This document shows positions 1 through 10,180 of a stretch of DNA of 64,000 nt, one piece after another. Numbering within the stretch: position 1 is the stretch's first letter; each line of letters starts with the position of its first letter. Source of the stretch: Molothrus aeneus. Taxonomy: Eukaryota > Chordata > Aves > Passeriformes > Icteridae. The stretch spans positions 18,132,501 to 18,196,500 of the forward strand of contig NC_089646.1 in the NCBI RefSeq assembly GCF_037042795.1, given 5' to 3'. The translations under genes and the position numbers were made by a program. The notes under the pieces are model-generated. The model worked only from the letters and a program-made list of their open reading frames with translations, did not search any database and was not told the origin of the DNA.

Positions 1-2741
1 AGTCAAATAAAGGCAATCTAAAATGAGAATTATTTTGGAGGGAAAGGGGTGATTTTTTAATATAGTAACAACATCAGCCTCAGTCAGGTAATATTACCTT
101 TAACAACACCTCATAAAACTGCATAGCTTTAAAATCTTAAATGCCAGAGAGCGGACACAGCAATAAATATTGATGGTGGGGGGTGTTGCTTTTAGGGCAA
201 CAATTTTGGCTGGTCTATTAGTACCATAAGAGTAGAAGGCTGCTTTTCAGCACAGCTTTTGAAACTCTTCTCTTGATACTCCTTTGGACATCTGCAGCAC
301 AGAAAGGGTACAGGTAACTCATACTGAAATCTGTTGAATTTTAATGCATTAGAAGCTGACATGCCACAAGATCTCCATTATTGGTATACAGTAAAATGAC
401 TCATTTTGTCAGGTACTTCATGTGGTGGCAGAAGGAAGTTTTGGACCACAGGCATTTATTTCAGTGGAATGTCCACAAACACAGCCTAGAAGGGAAGTAA
501 CCTTCTATGGTCATGGTATTATTTTAAAATTATCTGCCTACAAAAATATGACAGTGTCCCCTATGCACAATATAGTGCTCCTAAAAACATGCTTCCTTAA
601 AAATGTGCATCTTGAAAATGCTTATGTTTACTATCTGAAAAAAACCCCAAAACAGTTATTAACAGTGCTAAAACCAAGAATCATTTTTAATTTTCTCAAA
701 TCACATTAAGAGTGCTTTTAAGTTTTACACTTTGGTTTACACTTATAACATCAAATGTACTCTTTCTGCTCTACCAAGAAGCCTGAAGGGCACCAGATTT
801 GTCTAATACAGAAGCTTGCAAGTGAACTCATTGCTACTGAGCACAGGCTGTGCTGAAATGCTCTCACTATTCTCTCTGCTACCCTCTAGTGAACAAGGAA
901 AAATAAGTTCCAAGTGCCTTTGAATCTTACACACAATTAAATCTTTAACTGAGTTATTCATCATTTCAGTTTTCCAGTTTCAGACTAAAATTGAGACCTC
1001 TCTCAACAGCACTTCTGGCAATTATTTTTCCTTTGTCACTCCATAAATTGAGATGTTTAAGACTGCAAACTGCCTTTAAAGATACTTTTTTGTTGAGGAG
1101 GTCATTGAATTAGTTGATCTTAAGGTCTTCTCTCTGCATTCAGGAACCTTTTTTTTTCCCCAGAGATACACATTGATAACTGTTTAAAACATTTTTTTCA
1201 ATTGTAACTTGCTTTGAACCAAGTTTTTGAAAGTTTTTTGCTCATGGTGAGGAACTACTTGCCTTCTTTTTAGGGTGAATATTGGGAAAGGAAGATGCAG
1301 TGGAGAATGAAGCTTTGGAGAAACTTAGAGAATTTGCAGTAATTTGGTATCTACTGCCAGAAACAAGGAAGGGGTATTTCACTGAACTATTTAAGAAAAG
1401 TGACATTCAGGACATATTGTGAAGGTTACTACACTGTTACTGTTTGCTGTTCCTCTACACCATTTCTAACTCCTTTCCTGACTCTTTCTGAGGATTAAAC
1501 AGATGGTAAATAGAAACTAATGCCTGTGTAACTCACCATCTGGCTAATAGATGCATTTTTGCATAGGCTCATTAGCATGCTTGTTCCATTCCAAATCCTC
1601 CATAACAGTTTCGTCTCTGTCTGTATCATCTTGGTAACATGGTTAATAAATGCAAAATGCATATACAAAGTTGCAGTTCATGTGGAACATAATCACAGCT
1701 TTTAACTAACCAAAACATCAAAAGTGGGACTCGACCCAACCCTCCTGAGCATCAGCTGCATTTGCTGTCTGGTCCACTTTTTGATTATTATTTTATCCTG
1801 CTTGAATATCTGCCTTTAATTTACCGCTGGTTCATTTTTTTACCTGAGATGCTCTCTGCAAGAAAAAGCAACCGCTAAGTTAATCTTTATAATCATTGTT
1901 TTACTTAGAGGGAAAGGCAAATCATTGAAAAAAAGCCTTCAAACCTAAGCTTATTTGAATTATAGCTTGGCTCACTTTTCCCTTTGTAATTATCCTGAGA
2001 TGCTTAAAAGCAAGAAGAAGAATGACAGGGCTAATTTTAGCCTATTCAATGGCATTACACAGGACATCAAGAACAGGGATTTTTTTTTTTTCCTCCTTGA
2101 CCAGTTCTGTCCCCATTTAATAATACTGGTCAGAAAGTTCAAAACTGGGGTTATTCAAGCTCAGCAAATTACTGCTCAGAAGTGGCAGTGTCATGACAGA
2201 CTAACAGTCAGATAAACACAAAGTCAAAAATAGACACAGGTCAGACTGAAGGTGGGATTCAGCAGCAGCCAAGTGGAAGTCAAGAACACCAGCACTGTGC
2301 ATTGCATTAACTAAGGATATGCTAAGTCTCCCCTCAGCTACTTGTGAATCAACTTGAAATGAAAATGGGAAACATTCAGAGGAGAAAAAAATATACCAAC
2401 ATTCACTAATATGTTATCTATGAGTGTTTTAACACAGTTAGATAAAACAGCAAAATCATGAAAATCTTATGCCAAGTACTGGGAGAATGACAGCAAATCC
2501 AGTGGACTGGAGCCCACACAGGATTGGGAGGCTTCATCAGCACAGGCAGCACCTGCTCTACAGCCCATCACTGCACCACACTGCAGATGGGGCTCAGAGG
2601 CACAGACCCAGCCTTGGTTTTACACTGCTGCTAAGGTTTCAACAGAGAGAGGCAACCACAAGGAGACAAGTTTGTCATTGACCTGAAACGAACCCAACAC
2701 CAACATCAGATTTTTGTTGGTTTGGGTAGTACTGTGGAGCT

Positions 2742-2860
2742 AATGGAAAGGGAAGAATAGAGAAGAAATAAGAGTGGAAGAAGCAATGATAGAGAAGAAC
2801 GGTAGGCATGAAGGAGGACAATATCAATAGAGAATGAAAATTCGTTGAGAAGAGGAAATA
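2742..2860 (+). repeat. Purine-rich tract
   Basis: About 120 bases made almost only of A and G on the + strand. Read on the - strand it is a long pyrimidine tract ending in TTAG at 2741-2740, so it looks like a very strong splice acceptor. No good donor follows on the - strand: the nearest candidate is a weak GTCAAT after TTTCAG near 2683. I therefore call it low-complexity sequence. The hydrophobic - strand open frames here (2675-2903) follow from the T/C-rich composition. Confidence 0.5.
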
Positions 2861-3265
2861 AAAATGCACAGAAAATGTTGGTTGCACAAGCCAACAGCAG
2901 CAAAGCTAGAAGACTAGATATACCCAGTGATTTTCCAGGGACAGCATTTCAAATCCACCAAGGATATGCCGCAAATGACTTGTTTATCCAGATTTATCTA
3001 CGTGCAAATACAGCTCATGACCAGTTTTTAGAGAGCCCAACTTGGAAAATCTTCTTTAGCAAAAATTCTGATATGGACAGCAATGCAATTTCTGACTGTA
3101 ACTCCAGCCCACCCATCAGTGAGCCTACACTTCCCTAGTGGGGTCTGATAGGTTGTCCCAGTTTTATTTGGCAAGACTACCACTACTCATTTACACTTGC
3201 ACATTGATGTGAAAACATAATCATTTTACCTCAGATTACTGAATTACCAGCATGACTCTAAGAAA

Positions 3266-3295
3266 CTCTGGTTTTAAAAACTCTGGTTTTAAAAA
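3266..3295 (+). repeat. 15-bp tandem duplication
   Basis: Two exact head-to-tail copies of CTCTGGTTTTAAAAA occupy 3266-3280 and 3281-3295. No function is suggested. It is most likely a replication-slippage product and could be length-variable between individuals. Confidence 0.85.
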
Positions 3296-3988
3296 AGAAA
3301 ACTCTAGAGAGAGCTACATTGACCTTGAAGACAGGTGGCTAATTTCAGATCTCTTTCCCCAAGAAGTTGCAGACCCTCAGTTTCCAGTGACGATACTGTT
3401 AAGTGCTTAGCATAGACAGGTTTTGACCTTAGTCATCTAAGTTTTAGAATTCCTATATGGTGCACTGGCAAAGTCCTTCAGTTTTTAAAGTGCTGTTCTC
3501 AAGGCAACAATGCATTCATTGCTTAATTCCACACTGCACAAATTCCACACTTCAGCAGGAAGTTCTGTTCCAAGCAGAATTTGCAATTATCAGACCCAGT
3601 AAAAAAGAAAAGAAAAATAAAAGTCTGGCCCTTTTTGTAATACCAACCATTCATTTTTCTACAGCTCTTTTCCAGTCCTTTGTACTTCTGCATCTGAGCT
3701 GTACTTCTTGGCTATGGGCTTCACAGTGTTCTTCAGAAGAAAATGACAGGCAGCAGGATAAAAGGGACATTTCAGGATCCAAGGACCAATTTTTCTTCAC
3801 TCCAGACAGCAAACCTGTTTCAGCAAGCTCCCATCCACAATCAGTACCCCACACCTGACATGGCAGTATTTGGACATAAGGCTCACTCTTGTACCAGGGT
3901 CTAAAGTAGTACAAAGAAACCTTCCAAAGACAAAAAAACCCCAACTCCCTAAAATTCTACATACAAGGCAATTAATTGAAAAATAGTT

Positions 3989-4024
3989 AAGTTATCTAAA
4001 CTGATAGCCAAGTTATCTAAACTG
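3989..4024 (+). repeat. 21-bp-period duplication beside LTR copy 1
   Basis: The 15-base word AAGTTATCTAAACTG occurs at 3989-4003 and again at 4010-4024, a period of 21 bases. The second copy abuts the left end of LTR copy 1. It may be an older local duplication that the LTR inserted into. Only one side of the LTR carries it, so it is not the target-site duplication. Confidence 0.8.
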
Positions 4025-5054
4025 TGTTTTTGGTTTCCAAGGCAAGGTTTGGGTAGTGGGGGGGGGCTACAGGTGAGGCTTCTGTGAGAAGCTGCCAGAA
4101 GCTTCTGCTATGTCTTGAGCAGCTGGCTTGCCAGCTGGCTCCAGGATGGACCCACCACTGCCCAAGGCTGAGCCCATCAGTTATGGTGGTAGAGCCTTTG
4201 GGATAAGATATTTATGAAGGAAAAGAAAAAGTTATTGGGCAGAAGTAATTTTCAGCCAGAGAAGGAGAATGAGAGCAAGAACTCTGCAGACGCCAAGGTC
4301 AGTGAAGAAGGAGGGGCAGGAGGTGCTCCAGGTACCAGAGCAGAAAATCCCCAGCAGCTCCATGGCGAGGCAGCTGTGTCCCTGCAGCCCACAGAGGACT
4401 GGAGCAGGTGAGTGCCTGAAGGAGGCTGTGGTCATGTAGAAAGCCCAAGCTGGAGCAGGCTCCTGGCAGGAGCTGTGGAGACCCATGCTGAAGCAGGCTG
4501 TTCCTGAAGGACTGCAGCCCATGGAAAAGACCCCATGTGAGATCCACACTGGAGCAGTTAATAAAGAACTGTAGCCCTTGGGAAGGACTTGCATTGGAGA
4601 AGTCTGGGGACGACTGGCTCCAGGGGGAGGGACTACATGCTGGAGCAGGCAAAGGACTCCTCTTCCTGAGGAGGAAGCAGCAGCAGAATCAGCATGTGAT
4701 GAACTGACCATAATCCCCACTCCACACCTCCCTGCGCTGCTAGGAGATGGGAGGCAGAGAATTGGGAATAAAGTTAGGCCTGGGAAGGAGGGAAGGGTGG
4801 GGAAAGAGTTTTTTTAAGATTCAATTTTCTTGTTCTTACTTACTTGTCGTCCTACTCTGATCTTCTGATTGATAATGGCATCAATTGATTTCTCCAGATC
4901 GGGGCTGTTTAGCCCGTGACAGTAATCAGTGAGTGATCTCTCCCTGTCCTTATCTCAAGTCATGATGTCTCCTTGCATTTTCTCTCCTCTGTCTAGCTGA
5001 GAGTGATAGAAAAGATTTGGTGGCACCTGGTCTCGCCAGGATCAACACACCACA
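4024..5054 (+). mobile_element. Endogenous retrovirus solo LTR, copy 1
   Basis: About 1 kb that aligns by eye along its whole length with 30886-31949. Shared landmarks, in order, are a G-rich GGGGCTACAGG start, GCTTCTGTGAGAAG, CAGAAGCTTC, a TATA-like ATATTTAT near 4207-4214, a block of CTGGAGCAG repeats, CTCCCTGTCCTTATCTCA, a TTTTCTCTCC stretch and a GGATCAACACACCACA end. The order of promoter-like and poly(A)-like regions gives + orientation. From memory this is a songbird ERV LTR, perhaps ERVL-like; the exact family is unverified. No gag, pol or env sequence lies beside it, so it is a solo LTR. The AATAAA seen in copy 2 is lost here (GATAATGG in its place). Ends are uncertain by about 10 bases and I saw no clear target-site duplication. 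Confidence 0.8.
4399..4648 (+). repeat. CTGGAGCAG-core internal repeats of LTR copy 1
   Basis: CTGGAGCAG or a one- to two-base variant recurs at about 4399, 4450, 4488, 4549, 4592 and 4640. The spacings are 38 to 61 bases. Between cores the units share GGACTG, GGGAAGGAC and CCATG-like words, so this is a degenerate minisatellite of about 45-bp units built into the LTR. The same array is in copy 2 at 31277-31560. Open frames across this block on both strands come from the repeat and are not genes. Confidence 0.75.
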
Positions 5055-6430
5055 GGCTGCTGTCACAAACACAGTGCACTTTTCTCAGCATTAATAATCT
5101 GGACTCATTGAAGGTCACAAAGTAATTCTGTTTTGAGGCAGGGGCAGTACCTACAAAATAGTCCTTCTGAGTATAAATCCTTTCAATAGCTGATGATGTG
5201 CAGTTGATACAGGGGCAATGCACAATTCTAAGGTATTCAGCAGGGACCAAGAACATTTAAATCAGTGAGTTTAATCAATTGGCACATGTTCACAAGAAAA
5301 AATTCAAGAAGGGTGTGGCTTATATATAACATTTTGCAATGCCTATCCTAGGTGGGGATTAGAACAAATACAAAAGGATAATTACCATCTAATTAGAATA
5401 TAAAGTTATGACATTGTAGTCTGCACTTAGCCTGATAATACTACAGATAGAAAGCAAGCACCCACTTAATTATTTCAAAACTTGAACAATGCAGAGATGA
5501 AGAAACATTTTCTAGAACTGAGATTCATCTCAGCAGAAAATTCCACTTTTTTTTTTTCATTTATTTATATTTTAAATCATCAACATTCCGAATCAGGATT
5601 AACAGAAGTGGGGGTTTCTGAGGCAAAAAAATAAAACAATTAAATGGGATTTCAGGTAAATTAAAGTATTGTATACCATAAAACCAAATTTTTTATTTCA
5701 GGTGATTTTAGCTTCAAGGAGTGTACATACAATATAAAAATGGCAGTACAAATCTAGATACTTCATGCCACTTCATACCACCTTGCAACTGGTGTTTTTA
5801 ATGAAACAGGACACTGCTTCTCTTTCCCTCCTCACTGCTCTCCCCACCACAAAAAAAAAAAAATCCAAAGCACCACTGAAATATTATTTTTCCACCAAGG
5901 AAATCTGATTTTTACCAAACAGCATTTTCCAGGAGAAAAAGAACAGGATGAAAAAGACCCTTACCATTGCTTTCTCCTCCTGTGGCAATGCCAAGGAGTG
6001 TGCCAGGCTGTTTGTCAGACAGCTCTATCAGAACCTTCGACTCTCTGTCTCCTACCAACATCTGCCCAGTTAGAACAGACACAAAGCATGCTGCCTACCT
6101 TTTGCTTAGTTCATTCCCAGCTTGCTGCTTACAGATGGGGCAAAATCACCGAAGCCATCTGGAAATATTATGATTATACATTTGCAGAGGGAAGTCTGGT
6201 GGTTCTTTCCATCTAACTCCTATTATTTTTTTTCTGTTCAAGGATTTCAAATGTGGGGTTTTTTAGAATACAATAAGCCAAATTCGGAACCACTCTGGAC
6301 AGAAGTCCTGCCAAAAGTAACATCCACAGACTGAAAGATGTTCACCGCCCACCAGGAGCAGTGCACAGTCGATCCCAAACCAGTGGGACAGGCTGAGCAG
6401 CAACCCAACTTCTGCCGCTCAAAACCCTGA
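5055..6430. other. Non-coding stretch between LTR copy 1 and the CR1
   Basis: AT-rich, with poly-T near 5549-5560 and poly-A near 5851-5864. No open frame resembles a known protein and no repeat family is recognised. The last 90 bases (about 6340-6430) are richer in GC and sit against the CR1. They may be a diverged continuation of its reverse transcriptase region, but I could not match them. Confidence 0.55.
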
Positions 6431-6555
6431 GCTAGAAAACCTACAGGACAGGGTCAAATGCTTGCACAAGCTCAGGTAGGTGGTGTCAGTCACTCCTTTC
6501 TCATCCACCAACACCTTCACCTCATCATAGAAGGCCACCAAATTTAGGTCAGGAG

Positions 6556-6774
6556 TTATTTGCCCTTAATGAAGCCATGTTGGCTGTCAGAAATCAACTT
6601 CCAACTTTCCATGTGCCTCAACATAGGTTCCAGGAAGATCTGCTCCATGATCTTGCCAGACACTGAGATGAAACTGACAGGACTGTAGCTCCCTGGGTCT
6701 TTCTTATATTCCTTCTTAAAATAGGTATTATTTTTCCCTTTTCCAGTCAGTGGGAGCTTAACTGGACTTCTCAA
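6556..6774 (-). pseudogene. CR1 ORF2 reverse transcriptase fragment (start of RT domain)
   Basis: The 72-codon open stretch contains PLTGKGKNNTYFKK, DPGSYSPVSF, GKIMEQI, MLRHMES and DSQHGFIKGK. These match the first conserved blocks of the CR1-type non-LTR reverse transcriptase (family forms: DPGNYRPVSL, KIMEQI, QHGF.KGKSC). The catalytic FADD block lies downstream in the family and is absent here. In an active element this enzyme copies the LINE RNA at the nicked target site. Here it is a dead remnant inside the CR1 at 6431-8400. Confidence 0.88.
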
Positions 6775-6780
6775 ATACGA

Positions 6781-6809
6781 TGCCTAAGCCATGGAAAATG
6801 GCTTAGGCA
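6781..6809. repeat. Perfect 12-bp inverted repeat (hairpin)
   Basis: TGCCTAAGCCAT (6781-6792) and its exact reverse complement ATGGCTTAGGCA (6798-6809) flank a five-base GGAAA loop. It lies inside the CR1, next to the RT fragment. As I recall the CR1 consensus, this stretch is not a perfect palindrome, so the symmetry probably arose after insertion, for example by template switching at a quasi-palindrome. Confidence 0.85.
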
Positions 6810-8128
6810 CTTCATCTGCCAGTTCTCTCAGAACATTTCTCTCAGATACATTTCATCAGATCTCATGGACTTATGTACCTTCAAGTTCCTTAGATAGTCT
6901 CTAGCCTGATCTGCTTCTAGACCAGGTGGTTCCTCCTTCTTCCAGTACACATTTTTCCCTCCTGCAATTTAGGCAGTGTGGCTGGATACCTGTCAATGAA
7001 TACTGAGGCAGAAATGTCATTAAGTAGCTCAGCCTTCTCCAAATCCCAGGTAACAAGGTCTCCCATTTCTTTCTAGAGACGGCCTTCTTTCCCCCTTATC
7101 TTTCTTTCACCACCACATATACAGAAGTTTTTCTTGTTGCCGTTGATGTCCCATTATATCCCTGATCAGCTTTAATTCTATCAGGGCTATAGCTTTTCTA
7201 ACCAAATGCCTGGCTGGTCAGAAAACCTCTCTATTCTTCCCATGCTACCTGTCTTTGCTTCTACTCTCTAGACGCAGGCTTTTTTTTTTGAGTTTGAGTT
7301 TGTCCAGGAGCACCTTGTTCATCCATGCAGGCCTCCTGGCATCTTTGCATAACTTTCTTTTTATTGTGATATATTGCTCCTGAGCTTGGAGGAGGTGATC
7401 CTGGAATATTAATCAGCTTTCATGGGTGCCTTTTCCCTCCAAGGTTTTACCCCACAGGATTTTACCAAGCAGAACCCTGAGGAGCCAAAGCCTGCTTTCC
7501 TGAAGTCCAGAGCAGTGAGCTTTCTGTGCCTCCTCCCTGCTGCCCCAAGGATCTTGAATTCCATCATTTTATGGCCACTGCAGCCCAGTTTGCCCTTTGA
7601 GTTTCATCTCCTGCATCAGCCCCTCCTTGTTGGTGAGATCAAGGTGACACATAGCATCTTTCCTTGTTGGCTCCTCTACCACTTGAGGAGAAGGAAGTTA
7701 TCAACAATGCCTTCCAGGAACCTCCTGGATTGCTTATGTCCTGCTATGTTGTCCCTCCAACAGCCTTTGGGGAGGTTGAAGTCTCCCAGAAGCTCCTAGG
7801 GCTTGTGAATGTGAGGATGCTCCTGTCTGTCTATAGGGACCCTCATCCACTCAGCGCTCCTGGTCAAGTCGCCTGTAGCAGACCCCTCCTGTAATGTCAC
7901 CTGTCCCTTCCCTCTCTTTAATGGTGACCCAGAGCTCTTCATACATTCCCAGGTAGAGCTCCACACATTCCAGCTGCTCACTATCATAGGGAACAACACT
8001 CATTCCTCATCTCTGCCTGTCCTTCCCAAAGAGCCCAAGTCCTTCCATTCCAACACTCCAGTCATGGGAACCATCTGACCACTGATGACAACCAGATCAC
8101 AGCCCTGCAGCCTTCACATATCTCCTGT

Positions 8129-8356
8129 TTATTCCTCCTGTTTGTTCCCCATGCTATGTGTGTTTGCACAGATATTTAACATGGGCCCCTGATGAAGCCA
8201 AGTTAATGACTGCAGTGGCAGCAATTCCTTTATCCTGCTTTTCAGGTGCTCTCCTAACAATCTCTGTGATCCCTCTCCAGGCTCTGGGCATCTCCTGCTG
8301 GCACTGGCATCAAACTGGTAGGAGTGGGATAGATTGTGGTTCCCCTCCCTTGGCAA
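8129..8356 (-). pseudogene. CR1 ORF2 N-terminal fragment
   Basis: A 75-codon antisense stretch. The end nearest 8129 contains MGNKQEE, the motif that precedes the endonuclease domain in CR1 ORF2. Just downstream, near 8121-8150, a short duplication of a CTCCTGTTT word breaks the frame. The endonuclease part follows as fragments in shifting frames, for example around 7796-7999. It is non-functional and is useful mainly as evidence that the element retains its 5' portion. Confidence 0.7.
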
Positions 8357-8400
8357 TCTTGGTTTGAAGCCCTATTCACCAGCTGGGCAAACCTGTGATG

Positions 8401-10088
8401 AAATACTGCAGTTCCTTCTCACCACAAAGATATTATTATTATTCAGGGGCTTGTATGATACAGCAACAGCTCATCTGCTGCAGATAAATCTCTCCATCTC
8501 TTCTGATTTTAAAAGAACAGCCAAATGGATTTCTCCACACAACTCCTCCTGTATTTTAAATAAACTGGTAGAAATCTTCTATTCTCAGACTGGTGGGAGC
8601 TAGTACAAAGCTGCACCTTACCCTGGCAATATGAACTTTGCACCTTGCACATTGCTATTACCAAGAGCCTTACAGGAAACAAGAAGTGTTCTGGGTAGTT
8701 TTGCTGCCTATCAACAATTTAAAGCGTAAACATCTTCAGTCCAGCACCTTTGCCCATGTCTATAAAGAAGAGTACCTAATTGTCCCAGAGTGCCACCAAC
8801 CACCAGCATTTCAGAAAATAAAACTAACCTTAACCATAAATATGCTCAAACAAGCCACAAACTTACCATAGCTTTTCAAATGTTGCCCTCACAGATAGGC
8901 CAAGGGAAACCCAAGGAGAGCTCCACAGCTCTTATCAGCTTGAATTGAAAGGAGGGAGAGAACAGCAACAGGATGGAGCAGGCACAGGCACAGCAGGGGA
9001 GGAAACAGAGACGCTCCTTCTTGCCTCACTGGGATGTAGCAACTTCCAGAGACTGTAGCCCAGCCCTCCACCAAACTGGTTTGTGCCTTGAAGGGTATGC
9101 CAGGAAATTAAAGGTTTGTCATGCACTTCTGCTGTGGCAACATGCTTACATGCAATTTTCAGCAACACATATGTTCAGAAGATATATATACACTACATGA
9201 GTCTTTGTTAGACAGATGTGAATAAAACATCATCAATATAAAACTAAGAAACCATCCTCTCCAGGCACTCATCCTCCTGTAGGCTGTAAATATGCACTGT
9301 TAATGCATGGCTGTTCTACAATAGTTTTCCTGGAAAAGATCATTAGAATTATACATGTTCGAACCACTCAAAAAATCAAATTTAAGCTCAAATTAATAGC
9401 AGAAAAATGAAAAGACAGTTTAGATGGAGAGAGAAAACATTCTTTACATGGAATACACACATGCAACTCTTTACAAAAAAAATTCCTATCTCTTGATCTT
9501 CATGAATTGTTTATAACCACGTTCAGTTAATATATGGATTTTAATTACTATGAGACAATTAAGAAGACAACTCTTTAGCTCAATAATATTCTCTCTTGGA
9601 TCGCTAACTAAGGTCCAGAAACTAAGGAGGTAAACTGAGTTCCTGACTTACTGCTTTCAACAAGATGTGGAAACCCTCCTCCTAAGAACTCTTTTCATCC
9701 ACCAGGCCAGGATGTCATCATCACTTCTTGTGCCACAGCTGCACTGACAGAAATCCTCATCCTTGCTCCTTTTTCCACATAAAATGGATGGGAAATACAG
9801 AGAAGTAGAAACCACCAGCCCCAGGAAGGACAACTGCAGGGACCTCTGTACTGCACTTTGCAGAGTGGGGCTGTGGTGGGTGATGGAGATGTTTGCTGTG
9901 TCCAGAGACAAATCTCAGACCTCTCACAAATCAGGGATTTATTTCCAAGTGTGCTGCTGTGTGTAGGGACACTAACAAGATTCAAATAATACAAAAACCT
10001 ATGCAAACCATGCTGGCACCACCAGACAGGCCTAACTGCCCTCTCTCCCCTGGTGTGTGACTTACTCTGTTCCTTCCTCATAAAATTA
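8401..10088. other. Non-coding stretch right of the CR1
   Basis: Starts with an ATT-repeat (8430-8443) just past the CR1 5' side. GC content is moderate around 8900-9080 and 9650-10080, where short overlapping open frames occur on both strands without recognisable content. One possible - strand exon is listed separately. Confidence 0.5.
8867..8938 (-). other. Weak candidate exon, non-coding
   Basis: On the - strand a pyrimidine-rich tract ending in TTCAATTCAAG precedes 8938, and a good donor (ATG then GTAAGTTT) follows 8867, enclosing 72 nt. All three frames contain a stop codon, so it could only be a lncRNA or UTR exon. Chance pairs of this quality are expected in a window this size. Confidence 0.12.
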
Positions 10089-10180
10089 TAGATTCATAGA
10101 ATAACTAAGGTTGGAAAAGATCTCTAAGATCATAGAGTTCAGTTTTACCCAGAACCACTGTGCTCACCAGTAAAGCATGC
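10089..10180 (-). mobile_element. CR1 LINE 3'-end fragment
   Basis: ATTCATAGAATAACTAAGG followed by TTGGAAAAGATCTCTAAGAT is the reverse complement of a CR1 3' UTR tip. The family tip ends in short ATTCTATGA-like repeats, which lie at the left here. Similarity fades by about 10180 near CACCAGTAAAGCATG. It is a typical strongly 5'-truncated, old insertion. Confidence 0.8.

Larger units (their letters stand above)
1..4023. other. Non-coding stretch, no gene recognised
   Basis: AT-rich sequence with many stop codons in all frames. The open frames are short, mutually overlapping and resemble no family I know. It contains a poly-T run near 2081-2092, a purine-rich tract (2742-2860) and two short tandem duplications listed separately. 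Around 1540-1680 there are several ATGCAAA or ATGCAT-like words, which could be POU/octamer-type sites but are also expected in AT-rich DNA. I see no repeat family that I can name here. Confidence 0.6.
6431..8400 (-). mobile_element. CR1 LINE, 3'-truncated, antisense
   Basis: Read on the - strand this is a decayed CR1 retrotransposon covering the start of ORF2, the endonuclease region and the beginning of the reverse transcriptase. Recognisable CR1 stretches run continuously from about 8400 (5' side) to about 6431. The peptide at 6556-6774 carries typical CR1 RT words. Stop codons and frameshifts break the frame throughout, so it cannot encode a working protein. Most genomic CR1 copies are 5'-truncated and keep the 3' end; this one has the reverse, with the rest of RT and the 3' UTR missing past 6431. 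A later deletion or rearrangement is the likely cause. The right end is clear to within about 20 bases, the left end less so. Confidence 0.88.

Noticed and set aside
1720..1760. B-box-like GGGTCGAGTCCCAC on the - strand, suggesting a tRNA or MIR-type SINE
   Set aside because: No A box at the expected distance and no cloverleaf; the match is too short.
2675..2903. Splice-acceptor-like site and hydrophobic frames on the - strand
   Set aside because: Produced by a purine-rich tract on the + strand; no adequate donor follows.
4767..4772. AATAAA in LTR copy 1 as its poly(A) signal
   Set aside because: It lies upstream of the position that corresponds to the AATAAA of copy 2 and is absent at the matching site there, so it is probably incidental.
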